Shown: positions 1 through 13,020 of the stretch, piece by piece
How positions within the stretch are numbered: the stretch's first letter is position 1
Layout: every line of letters begins with the position of its first letter
From: Macrotis lagotis
Lineage: Eukaryota > Chordata > Mammalia > Peramelemorphia > Peramelidae
Direction of reading: 5' to 3'
Assembly: GCF_037893015.1 (NCBI RefSeq)
Contig: NC_133666.1
Coordinates: forward strand, 661,063,482 to 661,127,481
DNA: 64,000 nucleotides
Program-made: the position numbers and the translations under genes
Notes under the pieces: generated by a model
Told to the model about the DNA's origin: nothing
What the model saw: only the letters and a program-made list of their open reading frames with translations
The model's database searches: none

Positions 1-1812
1 TGCTATGGGAAAGTCAGAATGGAAAGGACTTGAGAGGACATTTAATCTAGCCAATATCAGAATCCCTCTACAATATTCCTAGCCAGAGGTAAGCCAGCCC
101 TCAGTGTAAGACTTACTAAGGTGACCCATTCTATTTTTGAGCAGCTCTATTTGCTAGGAAGTTTTCTTTCTAGAAAAACTAAATTTGCCTCCCAAGAGCC
201 TGTTAAAAACTTAAAAAGTAAATCATCTCTTCCATCACAAAGTCCCCAAGCAACAATGGCTTACCAGAGTCAGTTAGATGGCATAATGGATGGACTTAGG
301 ATCCTGAAATAAAAAAAGACTTTATTCAAAACCAACCATAAACACTTAATAGCTATGCAACTGGGGAAGATATTTAATCTCTACCTCAGTTTCTTTATCT
401 ATTAAAAATTAAGATGATAATAGAACAGTTGTTATGAAGATTAAATGAAATATATGCAAAGTGCTTAGCACAGGTTTCTGGTATATAATAGGAATTTAAT
501 AAATGTTTATCCCTTTCCTTTCTTTATTCACAAGATTTCATCATCCTGGAGTGGTTCAATTTACTTAAAATTTTTGAAAATGATAAATATTTTTGATATC
601 TTTCATTTTTATATCAGTCATGTCTGACTTACCCATTGAGTTCTCCCTTATGATAATAGAACATGTTCAAAAACCAATTAATGATGACTATATCTGACAG
701 TAGATAAAGTATTCCACACTTGTCTCCCACCTCAACCCTGAAAGGAGGGGGAGATTAATGTATTTACCTCTTCTCTGGAGCCAGGATTGGTCATAATAAT
801 AGCAAAGTATACAGCTTCATTTGGAAGTCATCATGACAGCCATCAATAAGCTACTTGAAATTTGAGGAAAGTCTTTCTTTGATACATGGGAAGCTCTTTG
901 ACCTTCCCGTCTCCCTGCCCCTATTCTGCTCACATAGTGGACAGGACTGTGCTGGACATGGGAGATAGGTGATCACCACCAAGCTTGAAGTTTCTAATAT
1001 TTGATCAGCTTCCATGTAAAAGATATTGGCTGATTCCTCCAGTGGGAAGTTTTTTCTGAGTGGGACGATGGATGGTGTCCAAAGAAAGAACCCTTGGTCA
1101 TTTTATAGCCAAGTTCTCCTAGACTCTCTCTCTATCTGCTTCAGAATTCAGCTATTCATCTGGGGAAAAGGGGAAAGGAACAAGTAATTATGAAGCAATT
1201 ATGTAGGCACTGTTCTGAGTACTAAGCTCATATATTTGATCTGACCTCCAAGAGTTATCCATGAAAAGCAAAAGATGTGCAACACAACCCTTCTTACATG
1301 TTAGGAAAAGAAAAAAATTTAAATGCACAGAAAAAAATCAAAAAAAAAATCAGTGAGGTGCAGTGTAGCAAGGGGGAAATGACAGGATCTAGATTTGAGA
1401 GAGCTGGGTTTGATTTCTGACATTAACACTTGTTTCAATGAATACTCCTCCTTTCTGGTACTTATTTTTCCATCTATAAAATGAAGGTGGAGCAACTAGA
1501 TAATAGGATCATAGATCCATAGCTGGAAGGGATCTCAGAGACCATGTAATCCAATCCTTTCCTTTTGCAGCAAACTGAGATCCAGAGATTGTGACTTACC
1601 CTAGATCCAAAGGTTGTAAGCATCAGAGGCAAGATTAGAACCCGGGTGTTTTTACTCCCCAAGTGTCTGTGCTCTCTCTATTGATGACCTCTAAGTGCCT
1701 AACTCTAAATCTAGAGAAACCACAGCACCCTGTCTGAGGGGAGAGGTGCTAGGAGGAAAGCCAAGGTCCCATTTTCAGTGAGTATGCCATTCTCTCAACT
1801 CTCACCCTACAG
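1..1812 (+). other. RIMBP2 intron (partial)
   Basis: I see no coding exon here. A MIR-like CORE-SINE remnant lies near 370-520 (it has the 'cctcagtttctttatctat' type core). Another CORE-SINE/THER1-like copy lies at about 1495-1690, recognisable by 'tagctggaagggatctcaga' and 'cagaggcaagattagaaccc'. The remainder is unique intronic sequence. Confidence 0.6.
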
Positions 1813-1971
1813 TCACACTATGGTCACGGAGAGGACTATCACACAGAGAGCAGCCGGGGCTCCGACCTGTCTGACATTATGGAAGAGGATGAGGAGGAAC
1901 TTTATTCCGAAATGCAGCTGGAGGACGGGGCCAGGAGGCGGTCCAGTGGAACCCCACACAACACGCTTAAG
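1813..1971 (+). CDS. RIMBP2: RIMBP2 exon: acidic linker before second SH3
   Basis: This is a 159-nt exon of 53 codons with phase 0 at both ends. The acceptor is ccctacag at 1811-1812 and the donor is AAG|gtcagt after 1971. It encodes a serine-rich and very acidic segment with SRGSDLSDIM and EEDEEELYSEMQLEDG, which I recognise from RIM-BP2 just ahead of its second SH3 domain. This is a disordered linker in the family. The frame continues without a break into either the 750-nt exon at 6322 or directly into the exon at 9324, because both start in phase 0. The donor is not a perfect consensus (gtcagt). Confidence 0.9.
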
Positions 1972-4900
1972 GTCAGTGGCCAGGAGCAGTTCTAGCTGAG
2001 GCTGGGTCTCTCTATCATTGGGCCATCTCTCCTCTTTTTATCTTTTTTGTCCAATTCAGTCATCCTGGTTCTAGATGACCCCACAAACTGTACGTGTAAA
2101 ATGCTCAATCTTGAGGCAGCTTCTTTCTTTCTATTGACCTAGCATCAAGAATGGCATGTATATCTCTGCCTCACTTCATCCATAATGCCCCTTTGGGTCA
2201 TGGGTGAGTCAGGGGGAGAGCCAAGGCAATTCAACCCAGCAGGTATGTCTCAGTCACCTTCTGTGCTAAAGATGCAGTGAGGTGTGATATATAACTTCTT
2301 CCCTCTGTGAGCTTTCTTTGTAGTTGGAGAAAAAAGGTGAAGAGATTTGATTATACCATTCTTCTGGGCAAAAATTTTCAATGGCCCCCTATTGCCTATC
2401 AAGGATGGTTCAAACTTCTTTCCTTGGAATTCGAGGTTTTCCACAATCTGGTGCTTTACACCCTTCCATTTTTATTTTATATTCCTGATCCCCTCATGCT
2501 CTACAATCTATTCTATGTCTCAGCACACACCATATTTCCTCACCTTCATGTACCCTCTTCTCTGACTGAACTGCCTTTCTGCCCTCTCTTTGTCTGCCAG
2601 ATTCCTACCCATCCTAAAATCTAAGCTCGTGTACCATCTCCTCCATGAAACCTTTCTTGATTTCACCTCTCCAGTGAACAATAAGCTTTCCCTTGGTCCT
2701 CACAGAGCATTTTATACCTCATGAATGCAACTGAATGAATTAGAGAGTTCTAAGGATAGGAATGGAAACTGGATCTGTGATTTCAGTAGTATAAGAAATT
2801 CCTTCTACCAATGTAGGTCAGCACCTTTTCTGCAACTTTGAATCTCAGAGAGTATCTAGAGCACTGAAAGTAAAATAAGAAATGGGGGGGGGGGACTAGA
2901 ATGGCATAGTCAAAATGTCAGATGTGAGACTTGAACTCAGGTCTTACATTCTCCAAGACTGATTTTTCTATTCATAATAGAAGAGAAAAGATCCAATGAA
3001 AGCCTCAATCTGAGAAGAGGGAACTATGTCCCAAATGAGGTATTTATGGAATGAGGCATCTTTTGAGCCAGGAAATCATATGTTAGGTGAGGGTGAGAGA
3101 ATAAAGATATAATGTAGAGGCAAGGAACATCTGACCTGGGGGTCCACAAGATCATTTGGTCAGGTGCTTCCATGCCAACTGTACATGGTACTTGAAATTC
3201 AATAAATCTAAAAGTTTTTAGGGGTGAATTAATTAAATCTGATCAAATACAGTGGGCTCATTTTTAAGTTGATAATTTTATATGACCCACAAATGATGTT
3301 ATAAATCTCCAAATGTTCCTTGGCAGAAAAAAAGGTTCCCCTTCCCTGGTATAATGGATTAAGAATTGACCTGGGAGCTAGCTAAAAGGATCTTTGTAAT
3401 TCTCAATGAGTAACTTGACCTCTGAATATCCCAGTTGACTCTCTAAGACCATCAGTTGTAGAGAAAGGATTGATCAGTATTGACAGAGGTGTTGCCTCCC
3501 TATCCTAAGGAAAATTCCTACACTTGTGAAATCATAGATCCATAAAAAAAGAAGCAATAACTTCATAAATGGGAGATGGCCCTTTATCCCTCCTTTCCTT
3601 ACCTTATCCACATCAGAATAAATAGATCTACTCTCTTTCCTCTTTTCTTGGAGCTACTCTAACCCTATTCCAATAGTTAAGAATATGTCAGTAGTGGGGT
3701 AGACTATAGAGAATTTTTGTCCAATTTGTGGAAACTTCATCCTTGTTCTCAGCAAAGCTCAATGAAAGCCCCATTTCTCCTGTGAGACCCTATGAACCAT
3801 GGTGGAACACTGGTTCATGTAGCTTGAATGGAAGAAACCAAATGCATCATCCCCAAATGACTGTCAAATCAACTATACTTTGAGAGACAGACCTGATTCA
3901 GGTTTTTACAGAGTGCCATGACTAGATTCTGAAAACTGTCTCTTCTCATGGCCCATGAACTTTGACTGCCCCATCACTGCCATTTCTGTAGACCTCCCCA
4001 TGCCTCCTTTATGAGTAGCAATATCAAATCCTGTCCTCAGTTGGCTTCTTACCTCCTACTAGTGATTTCTATTGCTCCAGATTCTCAGAACTAGAAGGGA
4101 CCTTAGAGGTCAGCAAACTCAGTTTAATTAAACTCAGTTAAGCATTTATTGAGCACCTACTTACTGAGCATCAGGTACTGACTAAAATGGAACAGTCCTG
4201 CCTCAAAAGTTACATTATACCAGGAATTCCCCTTGTAACCTCCATGGCAAAAGGTCTCTAGAAGCAAGAATCCACTATTTTATCCTTTGCATTCCAGTGA
4301 TGATATGGTTGTCCATGACTAAATCCCATGAAAATTAAAATACAAAGCAATGGGAAAAGGAATATCCTACAGTTAGGAGAGGGGAGGTAAGGAGAATTAT
4401 GAAATTATTTTATATTAAGAACGGTTCTAAAGTAACGAACCCGGTGGCTAAAGTTCAAATCTCATATAGATCTTTTGGGTTTCCCTTTACTGGAGGTCTC
4501 CAAGAGGAATTTCAATAATAATAATGGACCAAATTTGGGCAATTGTATTCAAATCTCAACTCTTCTACTTATCTATGTGTCCTTGGTCAAATCACTAAAC
4601 TTTCTCTGGGTCTCAGCATCTTCATCTGTAAAATGAGGCGATTAAGTAGATGACCTCTAAGGTGCCTTTCCAGCCCTAAATTCTCAATCAGTTTAACAAT
4701 TCAATCCAACAGCATTTAACAAGCACTGATTATGGGACAGGCATAATACTAGATACTGGGAACACAAAGACATAGATCCAACATCCTTTGTCCTCAAGGA
4801 GCTTCCATTCTACTGAGAGAAAGATGATATAGGAGATAGAGTTCCTGTTTAGACTGGTCTAGATGAACTCTAAAGTCCCTCCTAGGTCTAACAATGATGA

Positions 4901-6321
4901 TTCTTCCATCTTCCCACACCCTGTATTGCACCTTCTTTATTGACTGAGCCATGCAATTTGCATTTTCATCCCTGGTGAGCCCTGAAGCTCTTTTAATCAG
5001 AGCCTTTTGCAACTCAATGGTACCCCCAGTTTTTCTCAATTTTATACAAATGGCACCTGGTTTTTGATATCCTTCCTGTCCAGCTATTCCATATTCATCT
5101 TTTAAGATTCAATTCAGTTGAGCAATGCTGCCTCCCTACTCAACACAGGGTCTCACAATAGTAGTAAAATGCATCAATCTCTAAGGACTTGTAAGCAAAG
5201 AAAGGAATTACCACCCTCCAGAGGTGAAATATTGTGGTCCCTCCACAAGAGAAAGTCAATGTAACATTTACTTCCCCTTCTCCCTCCAAATCATACTCAG
5301 GTCCCATACATAAAGGTATCCATCCCCCACAATAGTGATATGTGCTCTCCAGTATATGGAGGTACTTTGCATGTTTAACAGACAAATTCATTCTCATTTA
5401 CTATCTGAGTAACAGCTACATGGAATGTTACCTCCAGCTGCTCCTCTCCGAGTGTGCATCCCTTCTCTCTACCGGGTATGTATTCTGTTCCTCTGGGGTG
5501 GCTGGTGTCTAGGAGCAAGATTTGTTTGAGGGCTTGATGGCAGATCAAAGCCCTTAGGCTTCTTGGTTGGGTGAAGTTTTCAGCTTGGGAGTGAAAGAAC
5601 AGCTGGTGTCATCTTGTCATCAAGATGGGGATCCCCATTCTGGTATGGGGTGCTACCCTGGGAATGCTTCCCCCTAGCAAGTGCCTTTTGCCAATAAGAA
5701 ATGGTACTATGTAAAGCTTGTCCCAACCAACAGGACATATGGCCATCAACATAGGTAGGCTGAGATGTAAGCCCACATTCTTGGCGGATTCCAAACACAC
5801 ATGGGCCAGGGAAAAGCAGGACAGGCAATGTAATCCCTAGACACAACTCTGTCGTCATGGAAAACACAGAGGAATGATCTGTCTTAGGCATTGAGCTTGG
5901 AACTGTTCTTAGCTCTGATCCCCATAGAACCTTCCTTCATCTGACCCCTTTCTAAGGTACCACTTTTGATTTTCTCTCTTTCTCTCTCTCTTTTTTTTTC
6001 TGTCTTTTAATGGGCTGCTTTGGCTCCTCTTCTTCAAGCATCAATATGCCTGCTCTCTGTTTGTACTGTGATCTCCTGCCTTCTCTCCAACACTCTCAAC
6101 ATGTCTTTATTTTCAGAGAATCATCCAGAGCCTGCCATTCCCCCTCCACTGAGTAAGCCGCATGCCTTCCGTTTGTCATCATATCTAAAACTAATTCTGT
6201 CTTTATTTTTCTTTCCTTCCCTTTTTTTGGCCTCATTTTCTGTTTTCTCGTTCACTTTTTCCTTCTGCACCTATTCTTCTTTTTTGTTCTTTGTTTGGTT
6301 TAACATCCCATACTACTTAAG
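1972..6321 (+). other. RIMBP2 intron
   Basis: Intronic sequence. A long block at about 2340-2690 looks like the 3' end of an ancient LINE. MIR-like pieces lie near 4080-4170, 4545-4690 and 4690-4900. A G run is at 2885-2894. A long polypyrimidine stretch at about 6185-6300 precedes the next exon. A possible small proline-rich exon (6117-6152) is discussed as a finding. Confidence 0.6.
2340..2690 (-). repeat. Ancient LINE-like fragment (L2/CR1-type 3' region)
   Basis: The block contains degraded motifs of the widespread mammalian LINE 3' region: 'atggccccctattgcctat' near the start, and 'ctaagctcgtgtaccatctc' followed by 'ctccatgaaacctttcttga' near the end. Similar wording recurs at about 37390-37580 and 38990-39320. 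The family and orientation are inferred from memory of these motifs, so this call is tentative. Confidence 0.45.
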
Positions 6322-7071
6322 GAGTGCTATGAAAATAGGACCACCACTGATGCAACTTTTTGGGAACAGTCGGAATTTCCCCAACAGACCCACCACAGTA
6401 AAAAACTTTTTAGTATCCCAGAAGTAGCTGAAGAGGATGGAGACTATTCTGAGCTGCTGCATAAACAAGGTTTAGGGTTGTCCTATAAAATGAAAGCCCC
6501 AGGGCCCAGAGGGCCTAGGTTCCCCAGGTGTTGCATTGAAGACAAGGTTCAACAGGCCACCTGGTTCCCAACCAAGCACAGGTTATCTGGGTTTGCCCAC
6601 CACTCAGAGGACTCTGCCCCTGAAGATAAGGGTTACAGATTTAGTCGAGCCCTCACCCGAAGCCCGGACAGTGGGCTTGACTGTGGGAGTGAGGAAGAAG
6701 AGTCTCGATTTAGCTTCCGAAATGTTCATGGTCATCCATCCCCTCACACTGGCCCCCCCTGCTGCCCAGGCGGCAGCCACTGTACATGCCGGAGAAGCCC
6801 AAGGCCCCTTCTAGCCCGTAGGAAAACATTGACCCGGCAGACCAGCATTGAGGAAGACTTTGGAGAGCAGTTTGCCCCCAGTGAGGTCATCAGGAACAAT
6901 GAGACCACACCTGGCCCCGAGAGAACTAGCCCCAGGAAGAGTCACTACAATGAGCCCATGAAGCCAGAAGACCCTTGCTGTGCCTGGAAGGTCCAGATGA
7001 GTGACAGCAGGGCACCTGTCCTGCTTTCAAAATCAGCTCCCAGAGATGGAGAAGGTTCTTTGGTGTGTGAA
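6322..7071 (+). CDS. RIMBP2: RIMBP2 large alternative exon (linker region, 250 codons)
   Basis: The frame is open from the acceptor (ttaag at 6317-6321, after a long T/C-rich tract) and begins ECYENRTTTDATFWEQ. It stays open for 250 codons to the provisional donor GAA|gtaaaa after 7071. If not spliced it stops at TAA 7087-7089. Both ends are phase 0, so it fits between the exons at 1813 and 9324 as a cassette. The product is hydrophilic and probably disordered. It has an acidic patch (EVAEEDGDYSELL), a phospho-site-like stretch (SPDSGLDCGSEEEESRFSF), a cysteine-rich patch (CCPGGSHCTC) and a basic stretch (LLARRKTLTRQTSIEEDFGE). I believe this corresponds to an exon present in longer RIM-BP2 isoforms but not in the shorter reference protein. 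The exact 3' end is uncertain, since ttg|gtgtgt after 7062 also keeps phase. Confidence 0.72.
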
Positions 7072-9323
7072 GTAAAACCTCCCTTCTAACATCCGCTTGC
7101 CAATTCAATCGATTTTCTTTCTTTCTTCTTTTGATTTCCTAGTGTTCATCTTTGGGGACTTCCCCCACTGGCTCTCCTTTCATTCTTCATGCATTTTTTT
7201 TTAATTTCCTCAGCCTCATCATTTTGCAGGCTTCTTACCATGCTCAAGACCTCCTTACTTTGCTTATAATGATGATTTTCCCACAGAACAAATTACAATA
7301 ATGGCTGCTTTTATTAAAGGACAACTGAATCTAAATTTTAATTAAGGGTTAGCTGAACTAGAATTATTGGAAAGTTTGGCTTTCTTGGTGCTTTTGTTTC
7401 CCTTCCTCAATGCACCCATCACCATTGTTATGACTGCTGCTGATAACAAGATCATTGTGGTTTGGAGTATTTGACTTTAAAACAAAATTGAAGGGAAGAA
7501 TTCATAAACGAGACTGTGTTTTGCTTCAAGATTGCTGTATCCTTCCTACCACCCATATTCAAGAATTGAATTTTCTATCCTTTGCCAACCTTTGTCCTCA
7601 ATACCTAAGACAATTTTCTAACCTGTTCCCAGGAGTTTGGTTGCTAGCATTTAAAGAGTAGGTGTTCAATTATAATAATAATAATAATAATAATAACTGA
7701 CATTTATATAGTACCCTAAAACTTGCAAAGTACTTAATAGACATTATCTCATTTGAGCCTCACTGTTACTCTGTGTGGTATAGATAGTATAGGATATTAT
7801 TATCTCCATATTACAAGTGAGGAAATAGAAGCTCAGAGAAATTAAGTGATTTCCTAGGATCAGAGACCTAGAGCTGGAAGGAGTTTTGGAGGTCACTGAA
7901 CTCAAACCCGTCATTTATACATAAGGAAAGAGGCAAAGAGAGGTTAAGCATTATGGTCAAAGTCACATGGTAGGTGTCAGAGGTGGCATTTGAACCTGGC
8001 TATTCCTGAGAATAAGTCCAACATTCTATCCACTATACTGAGTTTGTTTGCATACATCTCTAATTTGCACCCTCTTTGCAGATCATCCCCTTCTACATCC
8101 TATACCTTGGAATGGAAATGCAGGCAAAGCTTTGAACTGGTTAGCCTGAACCTTCCCCCAACCTCATTCATCCACTCCATCCCACCCTATCCCCAAGCCT
8201 GAGTTGGTGCAACCCATTATGTTTCTGCAATTAGACATTAAATATGAGACCATCACCAAGCAAGGATTTTACCGCCAGTCAATGAAGTCTCAAGATTTTA
8301 ATCTCTCTAGATTCACAATTCCTTTTCCACAGCTTAGAAAGTATAGTATTCAATAAACCCTTCCTTTATTCATCATACACTCTTTTATTCAAATAAGTAT
8401 CATGTAGCATTATAAATCTTCATCTTTTTCCTTGTAATAATTTAAACTGTAATGTAAATGATCAATGAACTGACCCAGGAGTTTCCCTTAGTTTGCCATA
8501 ACTCATTGAAGTTTGTTTCAGAGCAGTGTACAGAAAGAGCCAGTCTCAAACAAGGCTGAACATGCCAAGGAAATTCCAGTCTAGATTTTTATAACCCTCA
8601 TAGAGATAACTCTGCTCCAAGGAGTGCATTTGGAAAATTCTGAATGTTTAAGACTATAGAATGTTAAGTATGGAAGAAACTGTAGAGATGAATTAATCTT
8701 TGGATCATAGCTCTACAAATAGAAGAGATTATAGAGGTCATTGTCTCCTATCTCATTAGAAAAAGAGAGGAAATTGAGGACCAGAGAAAGGTAGGGACTT
8801 GCTATAAGGTCTTATACTTAGTTAATGGCAGAGATGGGACTGGAACCTGGGTGTCCTACCTTCTAGTTCAGGACTCTTTCTAATATTCAACACTGCCTGG
8901 GTAAAAAGAGATGACACCCATTGAAATACATTATTTGGCTACACGTAGTAACAACTCATATGGCACCTTAGGAATCAAACTATAGAAGGAAGACCCCCAT
9001 TGTCTTTAAAGGAATGAGAAATTATATTTTATTCTGCCAGAATATAAGCCTTGGCAACTTTTGTTCAAATTCTTTATGGACAGCAACTGCAGACCCAAAA
9101 CATGGCACCCAAGTGAATCATTTTGTGCAACATGACCAAACATGACTTGATTGGAGCTTGACTTTGGTCTGCTTCTCTTCCAGGTTCTTCAGCTAACCTT
9201 TCAGTTAAAAGCTAAGTTTAGTTGCCTTTAGAGCTTCTGCTCCCCAACCGAAATAACTTTGCAAATGTCCTTGAGCTTAGTGATGGTGAAACTTGTGACT
9301 CTGTTGTGTTGTTTTGTCTTCAG
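7072..9323 (+). other. RIMBP2 intron with CORE-SINE remnants
   Basis: There is no exon evidence. An AAT trinucleotide run at 7671-7695 leads into a MIR/THER1-like block (7696-7860; 'tatctcatttgagcctcac', 'gaggaaatagaagctcagag'). Two further CORE-SINE-like copies lie at about 7861-8040 and 8700-8895 ('agagctggaaggag', 'gggactggaacctgggtgtc'). Confidence 0.6.
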
Positions 9324-9441
9324 CTTTTAGGAAATCCAGCCTCTGCCGGACGGACTGATAGGGTGGATCACCCGGGTCGAAGGTTATCACATGGCAGTGC
9401 TGGACCTCAGAGGCCCCGGCCAATGATGGTCCCTTCCATTG
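9324..9441 (+). CDS. RIMBP2: RIMBP2 exon: linker (LLGNPAS...VPSI)
   Basis: This is a 118-nt exon entered in phase 0 after the acceptor ttgtcttcag and left in phase 1 at the donor ATTG|gtcagt. It encodes LLGNPASAGRTDRVDHPG followed by a basic, proline-containing stretch ending VPSI. This matches the variable linker that precedes the second SH3 region in RIM-BP2. The last base (G) completes an Asp codon with the exon at 19793 (G|AT) or a Glu codon with the cassette at 17033 (G|AA). Confidence 0.88.
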
Positions 9442-11262
9442 GTCAGTTGGCCTGATTGGTACATTTCTGTTCTTTACAAGTACAGAGTGAATTCTTAGTC
9501 CTTAATATATTACATATGTGTGTTTTTGTTTATATGTATATATATATATATATGTATTTGTGTTTACATACATTTATTAATATGAAAGAATAGTATTAAA
9601 AGCTAAAATAGAGAAAATTCTTACTAATCCAGTAAGTCAAGAAGAACAATCCAATTCAATCTAAGAAGTATAATTTATGTTCCAACTATGTGCCAAACAC
9701 AGTACTGGGCACTAGAGATACAAAGACGATATGTTCCCAAGGAGTTAACATTCTGAGGGAATGCAACAGATGGAAACAGATGAGTATGTACATGATAACT
9801 TGAGGGGGGAAGAGGGCATTAATACCCAGAGGAACCAGGAAAAGTTTACTATGGGAAGTGTTCCTCTTTTAACAGAGCTACTATTTAGCACCCATATGTG
9901 ACCAATCTGAATTTCTCTTCCTCTCTATCCATGGCTCATCCTAGGATGAGTCCTGCTAAGAAAATGACAGGAAAAGGAAGAGATAATGAAATCCCCAAAA
10001 TAGTTCATTAATCCTTGGATCACTGAGAGACAATATGAAAATCGGGGTGCGAGCAAAATTGATCAAGGGGATACAAACAAATGGTACTGCTGAGAACAAA
10101 AAGTGATTACTGGGAGAAGATGACATATTAAAATGTTGGTTGATAAAATTTAGATCCATGGTGAAGAGAATGACTTTTCAAGGCATGGATACAGGAATCT
10201 GAAATTGGTGTTCCCCTCCATTCACCCACCTAGCCATCCTTCCATTCGTTGATCATCTTCCAACTTTCTGTTTCCATTCTCTTAACTACTTTTTGGAATT
10301 CAGCAAGTTGAGCCAAAGTTATCCTTTCATCTGTTCCACTGGATCCATTGAATTAAAAAGAGCCTGTGGGCAAATGTCCGAGGACACATTGGAGCAGTTT
10401 CATTTTTCTATTGTTGGAATAAATCAGGATCAGACAGTTTTGTTCTAGCCAAAAAAAGAAAAAAGAAAAAAAAAGAAAAGAAAGCAAAAAGAAAAGAAAG
10501 AAATTCCAAAAAGTATCATGCACAAGATAATGGAACCTAGTTACTGAGCAAAGTTGTTGGGTTTTTTAAAGCATGCACAAACACACGTGTGCATGCACGT
10601 ATACACATACAAACTTGCACAACTTCTCTCACGCTCAAACTGTAATCATAGCAGGACTGCAAATAGACTACAAAGATAAAAATAAAGAAAATAACCAGAA
10701 ACAAATACCCTGTTTTTCTAATAGAAAGTTCAGAGAAACAACACCATTTGAGCATCAGATGATGGACCACTTAAAAATTCTACCCTGAAATGCTAATGGG
10801 GCAATGAATTCCATTTCCAGGTTTTCCTTTCACCTGCATAATTATAACTGAATTCCTCCAGTTACTCTAAAATAGCCCAGTATAACTGGGCTTGACTGCC
10901 TCATTCTAGTTTTCAAGATCTCTGACAGTATGATTTTGATGGAATAGCTGGAGGATTTTTTTAAAAGCATGATAATGTTTTAAGTGATATGAAAAGTCCT
11001 AGGCAGCCCATGTCCTTCAAAGCATCTTTAGCAATCACAAGCATTGAAAATCAGCTTGAACAAATAGAAAGAACTTGGCAAGGTTCCTAACTTGTTCCAT
11101 AATGATTTATAAAATATTCATAATCTCAACTAGCTTCACTTGTCAAATCTACATTCATTCCATATGGAAGTTTCTCTATGTTGGCTACAAATTTTGATTT
11201 GTTTTTAAAAGAGATTATATTTAGTGTCATGACTCAAGGATTTATCTTCCAACTATTAATGA

Positions 11263-11562
11263 AGGCAGGAAACAAAGCAAGAGGAGTGGAAAGAGGAAAA
11301 GGAAGGAGAGAAAGGGGAAAAAGAAAGAAGAAAATAAAAACAGGCAAGTGAAAGAACAGAAGAAAGGAAATGAAGGAAGGAGAGAGGAAGGCAGAAAGAA
11401 GAAAGAATAGAAAAAAAGGGAAAAAAGAAAATAAGGAGAGGGAAGGATGATGGAAAGAGAGAGTGACACAGAGAAAAAAATGAAGGAAAGAAAGGAGGAT
11501 GTCAAGCAGGAAGGAAAGAGAAGGAAAGGAAACCAAAAATGAAGGGAGTGAAAAGAAAACAA
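11263..11562 (+). repeat. Polypurine tract, about 300 bp
   Basis: Almost every base is A or G on this strand, in imperfect gaaag, ggaa and aagg units, with only scattered C or T. The opposite-strand open frames rich in F, L, S and P are artefacts of this composition, not genes. Confidence 0.9.
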
Positions 11563-11589
11563 GTAGGCAGATAATCTGGCAGGTGAGTT

Positions 11590-12420
11590 AATCTCTTCAT
11601 TTAATCAACTGACCAACAAGCATTTATTTAGTGCCAGATACCTTTAGACACTGCTGAACAAAGAAAAAAAAATTAGTTCAATCTCTGCCCTCAGGGAGTT
11701 TATACTCTATTGTGCAAGAAAGTATGTACATAAATAGATCTAAAGTGATTAAAGCTTAAACTTGTTCTAAGACTTTTGGAATCTCATATACATTCAAGAT
11801 GTGCACAAAATAAATATGTTAATTTTGGCAAGAAGTCACCAGCAACTAGGGAGATCTGGAAAGCCCTCTTGCAAAAGGCAATACTGGAGCTGAACTTGGT
11901 GGAAGTGAGTGAGAGTGCCTTCTGTGAATGGGTCACATCCAGGGCAAAGAAATAGGCATGTGTGAAAAACAGCATGAAAGCCAATGTGTCTAGACCATTG
12001 AGTTCATAAAAGAGAGTTACTACTGGGAAAGTAGGAAGGAGCCAACTTTTGAAGAGTGTTAAATATCCAACAGAGGAATTTATATTTGACTCGAAAGAAA
12101 ATAGAAAACCAATGTAGTTAATTGACCAAGGGAGTGATATAATCAGATCTATGCTTTAGAAGAATCCTTTTTGGCAGCTATGTGAAAGATGAATCACTGA
12201 AGGGAAAGATGAAGTAAACAGATAAATTAGGAGGATATGGCAATCACACTCCCAGGTGAGAGGGGATGAAGACTTAAATTAAGATGGTGACCGTGTGAGT
12301 AGAGAAGGGGACAGATATGAGTGCTATTGCTGAGATAAATTCAATAAGAGTTGGCAATCGATATATGTTAGAGTGAGGGGGAATGAGGTCACATCTAATG
12401 ATGACTCCCGAGATGTAAAG
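11590..12420 (+). repeat. Interspersed repeat, copy 1 (unnamed marsupial family)
   Basis: The block shares an ordered series of motifs with 13440-14330: 'catttatttagtgccagata', 'tctgccctcagggagtttat', then 'ccaacagaggaatttatatt', 'agggagtgatataatcagat', 'ctttagaagaatcctttttg' and 'ggcagctatgtg'. That order matches a common marsupial interspersed repeat I remember but cannot name. It is heavily diverged. Confidence 0.55.
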
Positions 12421-13020
12421 CTAGGCAACCAGAAGGATAGTAATATCCTCATTTGGGGAAAGGGTGGTTTTTGAAGAGAAAATAATGAGATTACTCTGAA
12501 CATGTTGAGTTGGAGATATCTTCAGAACTACAGTAGAAAAATATCTAATAGACATTTGGCAGTGGAGGTCTGGAGAGCAAGAGGAAAGCTGAGGTCAAAT
12601 ATCTAGATCTTGTCATCATCTGCAAAGAGATTCTAATTAAAGCCATGGTTGCTGATGAAGTCACCAAGTAATCCTACAGGTGTCTGCTATCATCATGTTT
12701 GATCTCTGAGTTCCAAAGATTTTGGTAACAGACCAAGAAATGAGGAAGGTAGGAATGATTCAGTATAAGACAAGACTTCAACAAAATCGGGAGCTAGTTT
12801 ATTTGGAGAGAGTACTGAATGTGGAGTCAAAAGAGACTGGAGACTAAGAGAGAATGTTAAAAAGAGAAGAGAAGAAAACCTGAAAAGAGATATAAGATAT
12901 CTCTAGAATTCAATAGATGGTGACCCAGCTATGAAGATATATAGGAGATGTCAGGTAGGAGGAGACCCAAGAAGAAGCAATGCCATGAAAAAAAAAAAGA
13001 AAGAAAGACTATCCATCAAG

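Noticed and set aside
4794-5039. Reverse-strand open frame of 81 codons
   Set aside because: Half of it lies over CORE-SINE-like repeat sequence (4690-4900), and no family is recognisable.
5580-5891. Reverse-strand open frame of 103 codons
   Set aside because: No recognisable domain or splice signals, low coding character and an overlapping open frame in another phase.
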